Assembly: GCF_029335315.1 (NCBI RefSeq)
Contig: NZ_JARJLT010000069.1
Span: 1 to 41,909 of the forward strand
Direction of reading: 5' to 3'
Source: Pseudomonas citronellolis
GTDB lineage: Bacteria > Pseudomonadota > Gammaproteobacteria > Pseudomonadales > Pseudomonadaceae
Length of the DNA: 41,909 nucleotides
The notes under the pieces are model-generated. The model saw only the letters and a list, made by a program, of their open reading frames with translations. It had not been told where the DNA came from and made no database searches. Positions within the stretch are counted from its first letter, which is position 1. Each line of letters starts with the position of its first letter. The position numbers and the translations under genes are program-made. Shown piece after piece: positions 19,065-28,700 of this stretch.

Positions 19065-20710
19065 TGAATCTGATCGATCGACTGCTGAAACCCTGGGCCC
19101 CCGGCCTGGTGGCTCGGCGCCTGGCAGCCCGCGAGGCGATCCTGGCCTACGAGGCTGCGAGGCCTGGGCGCACCCACAAGGCCAAGCGGCAACCGCTGGG
19201 CGCCGACACCTCGCTGCAGAAGTCTGCGGTCTCCATGCGGGAGCAGTGCCGGAAGCTGGACGAAGACCACGACCTGGTCACCGGCCTGCTCGACCGCCTC
19301 GAGGAGAGAGTGGTGGGCGGCAGTGGCATCGGCGTGGAGCCGCTGCCGCTGCGCCTGGATGGCTCGGTGCACGCCGAGTTGGCCATGGAGATCCGCAGCG
19401 CCTGGGCCGAGTGGTCGCTGTCGCCGGAGACCTCCGGCGAACTGACGCGGCCCCAGGTGGAACGCCTGATGTGCCGCACCTGGCTGCGCGATGGCGAGGG
19501 CCTGGCGCAGAAGCTGATGGGCCGGGTTCCGAACTACACGTTCGCCACCTCGGTGCCCTTCGCCCTGGAGCTGCTGGAGCCAGACTACCTGCCCTTCACC
19601 TACAACGACCTGTCGAAGGGCATTGTCCAGGGCATCGAGCGCGACACCTGGCGCCGGAAGCGGGCCTATCACCTGCTGAAGGATCACCCCGGCAACCTGC
19701 AGACGCTGGGCGGCAGCCTGGCGGTGAAGCGCGTCGAGGCGGAACGGATCATCCACATCGCCTACCGCAAGCGGATCGGCCAGAACCGCGGCGTGCCGAT
19801 GTTGCACGCGGTGCTGATCCGCCTTGCCGACCTGAAGGACTACGAGGAGAGCGAGCGGGTGGCGGCGCGCATCAGCGCAGCCCTGGCGATGTACATCAAG
19901 AAGGGCAGCCCCGATATCTACGCGCTGGAGCCCGGCAAGGACCGGAAGAACCGAACGATCCCCATCGCCCCCGGCATGGTCTTCGACGACCTGGAGCCCG
20001 GCGAAGACGTCGGGATGATCGAAAGCAACCGGCCGAACCCCTTCCTGGAGGGCTTCCGCAACGGCCAGCTGCGGATGATCGGCGCCGGCACTCGCAGCAC
20101 CTACTCCTCGGTGGCCAGGGCCTACGACGGCACCTACTCGGCGCAGCGCCAGGAGCTGGTCGAGGGTTGGTTGGGCTACGACCTGCTGCAGCACGAGTTC
20201 ATCGACTACTGGTGCCGGCCGGTCTATCGGGCCTGGCTGCAGATGTACCTGTTGGCTCGGAAGGAGCGCCTGCCCGCCGACGTTGATCCCCGCACCCTCT
20301 ACGCGGCGGTCTATCAGGGCCCGGTCATGCCGTGGATCGATCCGATGAAGGAGGCCAACGCCTGGGAGCTGCTGGTCAAGGCCGGATTCGCCGACGAGGC
20401 GGAAGTGGCCCGCGCCCGCGGTCGAGATCCGCGCGAGCTGAAGAAGTCGCGCGAGGCGGAGATCAAGGCGAACCGGGCCGCCGGCCTGGTCTTCAGTTCG
20501 GACGCCTACCACCAACTGGTCAAGTCCGGGATGGACCCGGTGGAGGCGGTGCAGAAGGTGTACCTGGGCGTCGGGACGATGCTCACCGCCGACGAGGCTC
20601 GCGAGCTCGTCAACAAATACGGCGCCGGCCTACCCGTGCCTGGGCCGGACTTCCCCAACGAGAGCAACAACGGAGGCGCCGATGGGCAGCCATCAAACCC
20701 TGATCCATAA
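19064..20710 (+). CDS. Portal protein (lambda gpB family)
   Basis: 548 aa; ATG at 19064 overlaps the gpW stop as TGATG. Features typical of lambda-family portals are seen: LDEDHDLVTGLLDRLEERVV, RTWLRDGEGLAQ, LELLEPDYLP, RIIHIAYRKRIGQNRGVPML. It forms the dodecameric ring at one head vertex through which DNA is packaged. The 3' end overlaps the protease-capsid gene by 29 bp. Confidence 0.96.
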   Translation: MNLIDRLLKPWAPGLVARRLAAREAILAYEAARPGRTHKAKRQPLGADTSLQKSAVSMREQCRKLDEDHDLVTGLLDRLEERVVGGSGIGVEPLPLRLDGSVHAELAMEIRSAWAEWSLSPETSGELTRPQVERLMCRTWLRDGEGLAQKLMGRVPNYTFATSVPFALELLEPDYLPFTYNDLSKGIVQGIERDTWRRKRAYHLLKDHPGNLQTLGGSLAVKRVEAERIIHIAYRKRIGQNRGVPMLHAVLIRLADLKDYEESERVAARISAALAMYIKKGSPDIYALEPGKDRKNRTIPIAPGMVFDDLEPGEDVGMIESNRPNPFLEGFRNGQLRMIGAGTRSTYSSVARAYDGTYSAQRQELVEGWLGYDLLQHEFIDYWCRPVYRAWLQMYLLARKERLPADVDPRTLYAAVYQGPVMPWIDPMKEANAWELLVKAGFADEAEVARARGRDPRELKKSREAEIKANRAAGLVFSSDAYHQLVKSGMDPVEAVQKVYLGVGTMLTADEARELVNKYGAGLPVPGPDFPNESNNGGADGQPSNPDP

Positions 20711-22772
20711 AAGCCTGATGTTGCCGATGGCGATGGCGGCGGCGCTGACCGAGGCCAGCGCCCCGCATGAGTCCTGGTACAGCATCAAGGCCGCCGGCCG
20801 CGGCGTCGCCGAAGTGCTGCTGTACGACGAGATCGGCGCCTGGGGCATCACCGCGCAGCAGTTCGCCCGAGACCTCAAGGCCATGGGCGATCTGGCCAAG
20901 ATCAACCTGCACATCCATTCCCCGGGCGGCGACGTCTTCGAGGGGACGGCGATCTACAACCTGCTGCGCAACCACCCGGCCAGCGTCGACGTGTACATCG
21001 ACGGCCTGGCGGCCTCGATGGCCTCGGTAATCGCCATGGCCGGCGACACCATCTACATGCCCGAGAACGCCATGATGATGGTGCACAAGCCCTGGGGCAT
21101 CCAGGGCGGCGATGCGGACGACATGCGCCGCTACGCCGAACTGCTCGACAAGGTCGAGGACACCCTGGTCATGGCCTACGCCAACAAGACCGGGAAGTCC
21201 CCCGACGACATCAAGGCGCTCCTCAAGGAGGAGACCTGGATGAATGGCCGAGAGGCCGTCGCTGCCGGCTTCGCCGACCAGCTCACCGAGCCGCTGCAGG
21301 CGGCCGCTCACCTTTCCTCCAAACGCATGCAGGAGTTTGCCCACATGCCCGAAGCTCTGAAAACTCTGCTGGCCCCGCGCGCCTCTGGTGCCGCGACTGC
21401 CGCCGCCGCACCGGCTGTGGCGGCCGTCCAGGCTGATCCCGTTGTCGCGGCGGCCACCTCCCCTACTGCGACTGAAATTCGTGCCCAGGTCCTGGCTGAG
21501 GAAGCCGGCCGCCGTACCGCGATCACCTCGGCCTTCGGCGGTTTCGCCGCCGGCCATGCCGAGCTGCTCGCCACCTGCCTGGGCGACATGAACGTTACCG
21601 TCGACCAGGCCCGCGAGAAGCTGCTGGCCGCCATCGGCGCTGGCACCAAGCCGACCAATGCCCAGGGCGCAGGAGCCCACATCCATGCCGGCAACGGCAA
21701 CCTGGTGGGCGACTCGGTGCGTGCGAGCGTGCTGGCCCGCATCGGCCGCGGCGAGCGCCAGGCCGACAACGCCTACAACGGCATGACGCTCCGCGAGCTG
21801 GCCCGCGCCTCGCTGGTCGATCGCGGGATCGGTGTGGCCTCGCTCAACGCGCCGCAGATGGTCGGCCTGGCCTTCACCCACAGCTCCAGCGACTTCGGCC
21901 TGATCCTCCTGGACGTCGCCAACAAGTCGGTGCTGGCGGGCTGGGAAGAGGCTGAAGAGACCTTCCCGCTGTGGACCAAGCCCGGCATCCTCACCGACTT
22001 CAAGCCGGCGCGCCGTGTCGGCCTGGGCGAGTTCTCCTCGCTGCGCCAGGTGCGCGAGGGCGCCGAGTACAAGTACGTCACCCTCGGCGAGCGCGGCGAG
22101 CAGATCATCCTGGCCACCTACGGCGAGCTGTTCAGCATCACCCGGCAGGCGATCATCAACGACGACCTGCAGATGCTCTCGGACATTCCGTTCAAGCTGG
22201 GCCAGGCGGCCAAGGCCACCATCGGCGACCTGGTCTACGCGGTGCTGACCGGTAACCCGGCGATGAGCGACGGCAAGGCCCTGTTCCACGCCGACCACAG
22301 CAACCTGCTCACCGGCGCGACCTCGGCGATGTCCATCGACAGCCTGAGCAAGGCCAAGACCCAGATGGCCACCCAGAAAGCCCAGGTTGAGAAGGGCAAG
22401 GGCCGCACCCTCAACATCCGCCCTGCCTTCGTGCTGACTCCGGTGGCGCTGGAGGACAAGGCCAACCAGATCATCAACTCCGAGTCCGTGCCGGGCGCCG
22501 ACGTCAATAGCGGCATCGTCAACCCGATCCGCGGCTTCGCGCAGGTGATCGGTGAGCCGCGCCTGGACGATGCCTCGGCGACCGCCTGGTACATGGCCGC
22601 CAAGAAGGGTTCCGACACCATCGAGGTGGCCTACCTGGACGGCGTCGATACCCCGTACCTGGAGCAGCAGGAAGGCTTCACCGTCGACGGCGTGGCCAGC
22701 AAGGTGCGCATCGACGCCGGTGTGGCGCCGCTGGACTTCCGCGGCCTGCAGAAAGCCAACGGCGCCGCCTAA
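20682..22772 (+). CDS. Head maturation protease fused to major capsid protein
   Basis: 696 aa. Residues about 30-215 are a ClpP-like (S14) protease with Ser112 (LAASMAS) and His135 (MVHKPWG). Residues about 215-330 are an Ala-rich linker and possible scaffold (ASGAATAAAAPAVAAVQADP; HIHAGNGNLVG). Residues about 345-696 are an HK97-type coat protein (WEEAEETFPLWTKPGILTDF; GELFSITRQAIINDDLQMLS). A GGAGG site precedes the ATG. No separate scaffold or coat gene follows, so one polyprotein probably assembles and self-processes. Confidence 0.93.
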   Translation: MGSHQTLIHKSLMLPMAMAAALTEASAPHESWYSIKAAGRGVAEVLLYDEIGAWGITAQQFARDLKAMGDLAKINLHIHSPGGDVFEGTAIYNLLRNHPASVDVYIDGLAASMASVIAMAGDTIYMPENAMMMVHKPWGIQGGDADDMRRYAELLDKVEDTLVMAYANKTGKSPDDIKALLKEETWMNGREAVAAGFADQLTEPLQAAAHLSSKRMQEFAHMPEALKTLLAPRASGAATAAAAPAVAAVQADPVVAAATSPTATEIRAQVLAEEAGRRTAITSAFGGFAAGHAELLATCLGDMNVTVDQAREKLLAAIGAGTKPTNAQGAGAHIHAGNGNLVGDSVRASVLARIGRGERQADNAYNGMTLRELARASLVDRGIGVASLNAPQMVGLAFTHSSSDFGLILLDVANKSVLAGWEEAEETFPLWTKPGILTDFKPARRVGLGEFSSLRQVREGAEYKYVTLGERGEQIILATYGELFSITRQAIINDDLQMLSDIPFKLGQAAKATIGDLVYAVLTGNPAMSDGKALFHADHSNLLTGATSAMSIDSLSKAKTQMATQKAQVEKGKGRTLNIRPAFVLTPVALEDKANQIINSESVPGADVNSGIVNPIRGFAQVIGEPRLDDASATAWYMAAKKGSDTIEVAYLDGVDTPYLEQQEGFTVDGVASKVRIDAGVAPLDFRGLQKANGAA

Positions 22773-22788
22773 CCCGCAGCACCTCCCC

Positions 22789-22815
22789 AAGCCCCGCACC
22801 TGCGGGGCTTTTTCA
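22789..22815 (+). terminator. Late-operon terminator module 1
   Basis: A 10-bp stem AAGCCCCGCA / TGCGGGGCTT with a 2-nt loop and following T run, after the capsid gene. It is followed by CTGGAG and the ATG of the decoration protein. Q-modified polymerase should read through. Confidence 0.9.
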
Positions 22816-22838
22816 TTTCAGCCATCTGGAGAACCAAT

Positions 22839-23156
22839 ATGGCCAAGAACTATGTCGAGGACGGCGACGTCCTGACCCTCATCGCCCCGGCGGGCGGCGT
22901 TCAGTCCGGCGTTCCGGCGGTGATCGGCGACCTGGTGGTGATGCCACTGGTGGATGCCGCTGTGGGCGAGCCGTTCGCCGGCAAGCCTGGCGGCGTCTGG
23001 AGCCTGCCGGCTGCTGCCGGCCTGGCCCTGGGCGCGAAGTGCAGCGTCCTCGATGGCGGTCTGGTGGCCGCCGCCACCGATGACTCGGTGCCGTTCGGCT
23101 ACATCACCGAGCCCACTGCGTCCGGCTACGCCTCGGCGCTGCTGGTTCAGCAATGA
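22839..23156 (+). CDS. Capsid decoration protein (DUF2190-like)
   Basis: 105 aa. Beta-rich sequence (LIAPAGGVQSGVPAVIGDLV, AVGEPFAGKPGGVWSLPAAA, SVPFGYITEPTASGY) is typical of the DUF2190 gpD-like head-stabilising proteins that sit on the outer capsid. It immediately follows the capsid gene, after terminator module 1, which may raise its relative expression if the RNA is processed there. Confidence 0.9.
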   Translation: MAKNYVEDGDVLTLIAPAGGVQSGVPAVIGDLVVMPLVDAAVGEPFAGKPGGVWSLPAAAGLALGAKCSVLDGGLVAAATDDSVPFGYITEPTASGYASALLVQQ

Positions 23157-23473
23157 GTGCTGCCCCGTTCGCTTCGGCGATCGGGCGCCTTCACCGGGTA
23201 GCCCATCGTCGTCTCGCCGACTCGATGGGCGACTTCCACCCGCAGTCCGGAGTGCCAGTTGAGGGACTCAAGCTGCAGGTTGACCGCAACCTGGCATACG
23301 AAGGCGCCGATGGCCGAATCATCAGCGGGCAGGTTGGAATCACCTGGCTTGCGGAGGATCTGGCCACAGCCGAGCGCGGCGATGTCTTCGTTATTGGTTG
23401 CGAGCGGCTTCTGGTGGAAAGCCTCCTCGCCGACGACGGCCATGCCATCACTGCAGCGACAACCAAACTATGA
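23153..23473 (+). CDS. Head-tail joining protein (FII-like)
   Basis: 106 aa, ATG overlapping the previous stop. A small beta-barrel-like protein (VEGLKLQVDRNLAYEGADGR, WLAEDLATAERGDVFVIGCE). Size and place between decoration protein and tail completion gene fit lambda FII-type attachment proteins; the sequence alone is not diagnostic. Confidence 0.7.
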   Translation: MSAAPFASAIGRLHRVAHRRLADSMGDFHPQSGVPVEGLKLQVDRNLAYEGADGRIISGQVGITWLAEDLATAERGDVFVIGCERLLVESLLADDGHAITAATTKL

Positions 23474-23934
23474 GCCCGAACCTCCTCACTGAGGGTCGCA
23501 AGGCCCTGATTCGGCAGCTGGGCAAGATCGCTCCGTCTGCCGGCTACCGCACGGACGCCGGAACCCGGGTGCTGTCTGGCTGGTTCAACGACCTGATCAG
23601 GCCGGAGACCAAGGGTTTTCCGCTGATTGTCGTGCAGAAGAACCGCGACTTGGAGCCGAAGCCTGGCCCTGGAGCCATGGTCGTTCACCCAGGCTTCCAC
23701 GTGATCGGCGCCGTCGACGTTGGCTTCGACAGCTACGAGGACGCGCTGGAGGATCTGCAGGAGGACCTGCTGCGCTGCTTGATGCCTGAGCTGAACCAGT
23801 TGCCGGCCTGGCTGCCGCGTGGTGTCACCGCAGCCACATACGGCGCAGCCCAGTGCTTCCCGCCGGGCGAGGGGATGCGCTGCGCCACCGTGGTCATCCC
23901 CATCTACCTGAAAACCGTCATCCAGAAGGGCTAG
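23470..23934 (+). CDS. Tail terminator/completion protein (gpU-like)
   Basis: 154 aa; ATG at 23470 overlaps the previous stop as ATGA. Helical N-terminus (TEGRKALIRQLGKIAPSAGY), then alternating strands and helices (YEDALEDLQEDLLRCLMPEL, CATVVIPIYLKTVIQ), the style of tail-terminator proteins that cap the tail tube. Position before the tube gene supports this. Confidence 0.75.
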   Translation: MSPNLLTEGRKALIRQLGKIAPSAGYRTDAGTRVLSGWFNDLIRPETKGFPLIVVQKNRDLEPKPGPGAMVVHPGFHVIGAVDVGFDSYEDALEDLQEDLLRCLMPELNQLPAWLPRGVTAATYGAAQCFPPGEGMRCATVVIPIYLKTVIQKG

Positions 23935-23972
23935 ACGCCCGCCAGCGGCCTGCGCGGCCGGAGGAACCCCCC

Positions 23973-24722
23973 ATGCAAGAGAAAGAGACGTTCATCATCG
24001 GCGGCTGGCTGAAGGCTCGCCTGGCTGGCTCCAGCGCCCCCTTCTTGAAGGTCGGACTGGTCTCCACCATCCAGCAGACCATCGAGACCAACGACATCAC
24101 CCTGAACGACACCACTACCCCTCAGGGTGGCGAGTACGACGCGGTGGCGCGCATCACCGGCATGAGCCTGTCGATCAACTTCCGCGAGCTCTACACCTGG
24201 GTGCTGGCCGCCCTGGTTTGGGGTGAGTCCAGCAGCGCGCCGTCGGACTCCATCGTAGATGAGGCTGTCACGGCTGTTCCCGGTGGCACCGTGCCGCTGG
24301 CCCAGATGCCGCTGGAGATCACCGAGGTAACCAACGACGCGGGCACCACCACCTACGAGGAGGGCACCGACTACCAGATGACCGGCTCCGGCATTGAGTT
24401 CCTGGAAGGCGGCGCCATCAGCGCGAGCACCCCGGTCAAGGTGACCTACGAGAGCGCCGCGGTGGACGTGATCGAGGCCCTGACCAACAGCGGCAAGGTG
24501 TTCGAGTTCCTCTTCGAGGGCGAGAACGCCGCCGGCACCCAGAAGCGCATCGAGTGCCGCTACTGGCGCGCCCGCCTGAACCCTGCGAACCAGCAGGACT
24601 GGATCAACACCGACGACTTCCTGCAGTCGCAGGCGACCGCCAAGGTGCTGATGGACCCGACCAAGGTCGGCGCCGGCAAGTCGAAGTACTGCCGCATCAA
24701 GAAGGAGAAGGCTGCCGCGTGA
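23973..24722 (+). CDS. Major tail tube protein
   Basis: 249 aa; ATG at 23973 with GGAGG 9 nt upstream. Strand-rich sequence (KARLAGSSAPFLKVGLVSTI, NFRELYTWVLAALVWGESSS, KVTYESAAVDVIEALTNSGK, RYWRARLNPANQQDWINTDD) of the siphophage tube family. It forms the stacked hexameric tail tube. The moron on the other strand follows it. Confidence 0.88.
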   Translation: MQEKETFIIGGWLKARLAGSSAPFLKVGLVSTIQQTIETNDITLNDTTTPQGGEYDAVARITGMSLSINFRELYTWVLAALVWGESSSAPSDSIVDEAVTAVPGGTVPLAQMPLEITEVTNDAGTTTYEEGTDYQMTGSGIEFLEGGAISASTPVKVTYESAAVDVIEALTNSGKVFEFLFEGENAAGTQKRIECRYWRARLNPANQQDWINTDDFLQSQATAKVLMDPTKVGAGKSKYCRIKKEKAAA

Positions 24723-24728
24723 CGGCCT

Positions 24729-24751
24729 GGCGGCTACCGTGCGTAGCCGCC
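24729..24751. terminator. Stem-loop after tube gene and moron
   Basis: Perfect 8-bp arms GGCGGCTA / TAGCCGCC with a 7-nt loop, beginning 7 bp after the tube stop and overlapping the 3' end of the converging moron. There is no T run, so it is at best a weak bidirectional terminator. Confidence 0.4.
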
Positions 24752-25216
24752 ATCCACCCGCCAGACGCAGCCGTCGACGATGTAGATGTAGGAAGTCGAG
24801 CTCGCCCAGCGATACACGAGCTGTTCAGGCCTCCCGCCATTGATCGCGGTTGGTGCCCCCCATGCAGAGATTGCAGCGTCGCGCGGCATGCCCGGCTGAA
24901 CTGTGTTCGAGACCACCAGGGTGCGAAGGGAGGTGCTGCTGTAGCTGCGGCAGTACTGGACGCCTGTTGGTGCTGACATGGCCGAGGAGGCCCGCAGTTG
25001 CTTGGCGCGCTTTTCCTGCTCGGCAATCTGCTTCTTCGACGCCAGCGGGTCGGTGATGTTCTGCGGCGTGACCTCGATCTTCTGCTCTGCCGACTCCATC
25101 GCTCCAGCGCAGGGCCGGTCGGAGTACGAGAGCTTTCCGTTCGCGCCGGGGCATCGGTAGATATCGGCGAAGGCCAGGCACGGCAGGAGCAGCAGTAGGG
25201 CGGAAAGCTGTCGCAT
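24734..25216 (-). CDS. Moron: secreted DUF4124-like protein
   Basis: 160 aa on the opposite strand of the late operon. Signal peptide MRQLSALLLLLPCLAFA with probable cleavage after LAFA, followed by DIYRCPGANGKLSYSDRPCA, the DUF4124 pattern of Pseudomonas periplasmic proteins, and a C-terminal part with two more cysteines (QYCRSYSS, DGCVWRVDGGYAR). ATG at 25216 with AGGGA upstream. It is not a structural gene and is likely expressed in the lysogen to change the host envelope, for example superinfection exclusion. Exact role unknown. Confidence 0.88.
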   Translation of the reverse strand: MRQLSALLLLLPCLAFADIYRCPGANGKLSYSDRPCAGAMESAEQKIEVTPQNITDPLASKKQIAEQEKRAKQLRASSAMSAPTGVQYCRSYSSTSLRTLVVSNTVQPGMPRDAAISAWGAPTAINGGRPEQLVYRWASSTSYIYIVDGCVWRVDGGYAR

Positions 25217-25332
25217 GGAGATTCCCTTCTTCGTTGCACATGATTGGCGCGATACGTCCCGGGCTTCGCGTCGAAGAGCCCGAATAACCTTTACCCGTTC
25301 CGCTTCGGCGGCGATCCGTGCTTGGAGGAAAC

Positions 25333-25644
25333 ATGTCCGAAGTAGCTGGGCGAAAGCTAATCAAAGTCGGCGATCTGGATGTCGTCGTCAAGGAATTAAC
25401 GGTTGCCGAGGTGCGGCAACTGCTCGACCAGGAATCCTCTGGCGATATCCCTGACGTAATTGGGGATTCGCTTTTCCCTGATCTGCGACTGGCCGACATT
25501 CCCCTCTTGACCAACCTGACCAGCAATCAGCTTGAGAGCTTGTTGCCCAGCCAGGTGCAGGCGGTCATTGAGGCCTGCAGAGGGGTGAACCGCCATTTTT
25601 TCGAAATGACGGCGCGGCTCAGCAAAGTGCTGGCGAGGCCTTGA
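25333..25644 (+). CDS. Tail assembly chaperone gpG-like
   Basis: 103 aa; ATG at 25333 with GGAGG 4 nt upstream. Sequence (GRKLIKVGDLDVVVKELTVA, LTSNQLESLLPSQVQAVIEA) fits the G-type chaperones that coat the tape measure protein. Near its end a slippery heptamer TTTTTTC lies in frame (25596-25602), giving the longer gpGT product described separately. Confidence 0.85.
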   Translation: MSEVAGRKLIKVGDLDVVVKELTVAEVRQLLDQESSGDIPDVIGDSLFPDLRLADIPLLTNLTSNQLESLLPSQVQAVIEACRGVNRHFFEMTARLSKVLARP

Positions 25645-25742
25645 TAAGTCTCGACGACACCATCTGTGCGCTAGTGCGCCTTGGGCACGCCAGCGTGCTC
25701 TCTTACCCGTGGCGCCTGTTTCTGCGCGCCCTGAAGGGTTGA
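25333..25742 (+). CDS. Tail assembly chaperone gpGT by -1 frameshift
   Basis: Reading T TTT TTC at 25596-25602 in the G frame, a -1 slip continues in an open frame starting CGA at 25602 and ending at TGA 25740-25742. The product is 90 + 46 = 136 aa. The added part includes ALVRLGHASVLSYPWRLFLR, which resembles T-extension sequences of other phages. The frame is open throughout, and the tape measure gene starts 4 bp after its stop, as for lambda G-T-H. Confidence 0.87.
25596..25602 (+). promoter_or_regulatory. Programmed -1 frameshift slippery site
   Basis: T TTT TTC in the gpG frame, a canonical X XXY YYZ heptamer, 40 nt before the G stop. No downstream stem-loop or pseudoknot was established by eye. 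Confidence 0.85.
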
Positions 25743-25746
25743 TCCC

Positions 25747-28700
25747 ATGACCGATATTGAAGTTCGCCTTGGTGCCGATGTTGATGGTGCTACCCGAAAT
25801 GTCGGGTCGTTCCGGAGCGAGTGGCAGAAGCTCGTCAAGGAGGTCGAAAAGCCGCTGCGTCAGGTCAACTCCTTCCGAACCCTGGAAGATGAGTTGGACA
25901 AGGGACAGCGCGCTGCGGAGCGGGCCAGGGATCGCGTGCGTGAACTCGGCGATGAGTTGGCGCGGACTGCATCCCCCAGCAAGGACCTTCAGACCAGCTA
26001 TCGGGCTGCCACTGCTGAACTCCAGAAAATGGAGCGGGCGGAGGTTCAGCAGCGTGTGAGGCTGGCGTCGATGCGGGCCGAGCTCCAAGGGGCGGGGATT
26101 GACACTCGTAACCTGGCTGCAGAGCAGCAGCGCCTTCGCGGCGAGCTGAACCAGCGAGTCGCCTCCGGCGCGGCTGATGCCGCGCTTAACCAGGCGCGCG
26201 GCGCCCTGGGGGTTGGGAACATCCAGTCGGCCCAGCAGTCGCTGGTACAGCTTCGCCAGCAGTATCAGCTGCTGAGCAAGGATGGAAACCTGTCCAGCAA
26301 GGAGCTGGCTGAGGCGCAGGCAACCTATCGCAGGAGCGTTGATGTCACCCTTGGCAAGCTCCGCCAACTACGCGCAGCGCTTTCTGTTGAAAAGGCTGGT
26401 GCCGGAGACCAGGACGCTGCAGCGCTGCGAACCTCGCAGGTTTCTGGCGCGCGGTCGGCGCTGGGCGTTGGCCAGATTGAAGCAACGCAAAGATCGCTAG
26501 TTGCCCTTCGGCAGCAGTATCAATTGCTATCCCAGTCTGGCGACCTCTCGGCCAAGGAGTTATCCGAGGCGCAGGCCACGTACAGGAAGAGCGTCGATGC
26601 GACGCTGGCCAAGCTGCGGCAGTTGCGTACCGCAACCGCGGCACCTCAGAGCAAAACAGCTACCAGCATTCAGGACGACCTGGCGGCAAGCTTCGCCAAG
26701 ATTTCCAATGCTCGTGACGCCTTTGGCATCACCGCCATCAAGGAGCAACAGCGAGAGCTGATCAACCTGCGGGGCCAGTACGGCCTGCTCAGGGATTCCG
26801 GGGTTCTATCGTCCCGTGATCTAGCGATCGCGCAGGCAAACTACCGAGATAGCGTCAGCGCGTCGCTGGCGAAATTGCGTGATCTGCGCGCCGTGGCAGC
26901 TGCTCCGGTTGCAGCACCGGCCGCCGACCCCTCTCTTGGCCTCAATCAGGCCATGGGTAATCTCGGTATTGATCGGCTTCGCCAGCTTCAGGCGCAGCTG
27001 AAGAGCCTTCCAGAGGACTACGACCGTCTAGCCAAGGCTGGCTTCCGCTCCGCGCAGGAGCAGGTAGCGGCGCAAGCGCAGCTGCAGCGTCAACTTGGTG
27101 AAACGCGCGCGGCGATCAAGGACCTGTCCGTTGCTGAGCAGGGAGGTGGCTCGATTGGGTTCCTGGGGAAGCTGGGTACCGCAGCGGTGGTCGGCTACTC
27201 GGTGACCGAGCTGGTTGGGGCCTACGTGCGCTCCGCCGACGGCCTGCGCAAGATGAACGGGCAGCTTCGCCTGGCGACCGAAGGGCAGGAGGAGTTCAAC
27301 GCTGCGCAGCGGGCGCTGAGCCAGCAAGCTGACGACTATCAGGCGCCCTTGAATGGCCTGTACACGCTCTATTCTCGCCTGTCTCCCGCGATGCGGGATG
27401 CGAACAAGAGCCAGGCTGAGCTGCTCGGCGTTTCTGAGGCGGTTACTGCCTCGATGAAAATTAGTGGGGCGACGGCCGAAGAGAGCGAAAATTCGATCAT
27501 CCAGTTCGCTCAGGCGCTGGGCGCCGGCGCGCTGCGGGGGGACGAGTTCAACTCGGTCGCCGAGCAGTCGCCGCGCCTCATGCGTGCCCTCGCGGATGGC
27601 TTGGGCGTGTCTCGCAGCGCGCTGAAGGGGATGGCGGATGCGGGGCAGCTCACCACAACAGTGGTCGTCAACGGCTTGCTGAAGGCGCTGCCACAGCTTC
27701 GCGAGGAGGCCGCCCGACTGCCCAAGACGGTGGATGGTAGCCTGACGGGCCTGAAGAACCAAGCCACCGAAACTGTCGGTGCGATTGACCAGATCACCCA
27801 CTTCACGGCTCGCCTCTCTGACCAACTCACTGGGCTGGCTTCGCCGCTGAAGAAGGTCTCCGACTATCTGAAGGCGTTCGACAGTAAGGGGTTCAAGGGC
27901 ATCGGCGAGGTGTTTGACACCAACGCGCTGGCCGACCAAGCGAAGTTCGCGCAGGACCGGATCGCCGCGGTTCAGGCTGCGCTGGAGGAAATCCGGCAGC
28001 AGGGCAGCGTGAGCATCGGCAGTCGCCTGTCGCTGGGTACGGGGGATCGAGCGCAGTTGGAAGCCCAGCTGAAGGTCTACCAAACGCAGCTGGCCAGGGT
28101 ACAAGAAGCGCAGGCTGCCCAGGTTCAAAGCCAGGAGGAGTCTAGCAAGGCGCTGGAACGGACCTACGACGAACGGACGCTGGCGATGGCCGACAGCTTC
28201 GGGGAGCAGGCCAAGGCCGCCCAGTCGGCCGCATCGTCAACCAAGGCGGCGAGCGACAAAGCGATCGCGGATCGCAAGACCTACAACCTCCAGATGGATG
28301 TCCTGGACAGGGCGCAGAGCGATGCGTCGGCGCGGCGCCTTGCTCGCGAGGAAGCAGCGGCACAGGAAGCCGCCGGCGTGCAGGTCGACGAGCTGGCGCT
28401 GCTGAAGAAGTACGTTGCAGAGACCGGCAGCACGTGGGATGACTACCTCAAGCGGCAGCAGGAGCGTCAGCGGCTAGAACTTGCCGGCGAGAAGTCGCGC
28501 CAGGACAAGCTGAAGGCTGCTAGAGCTCAAGCGACGGCCGACTTGAAAGCGCAGCTGGCGCAGCAAACTCAGGCGCTGAAGGATGCACAGCAGGTTGCTG
28601 AACAGGTCAACTCGCGTACCACCGACGTGCTGCAGCCGTTCAAGGACGCTGTCAAACAGCCGGGCGTGGTGGGCGCCGGCGCCGACTATGGAACGGCCAA

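Noticed and set aside
20610-22799. A 729-aa minus-strand frame opposite the capsid gene
   Set aside because: Shadow of the protease-capsid gene, with no ribosome-binding site and low-complexity residues.
25217-25300. A promoter for the moron gene
   Set aside because: Only weak -10/-35 candidates (for example TTCGAC and TATCGC with a 15-bp spacer) could be seen; not listed as a feature.
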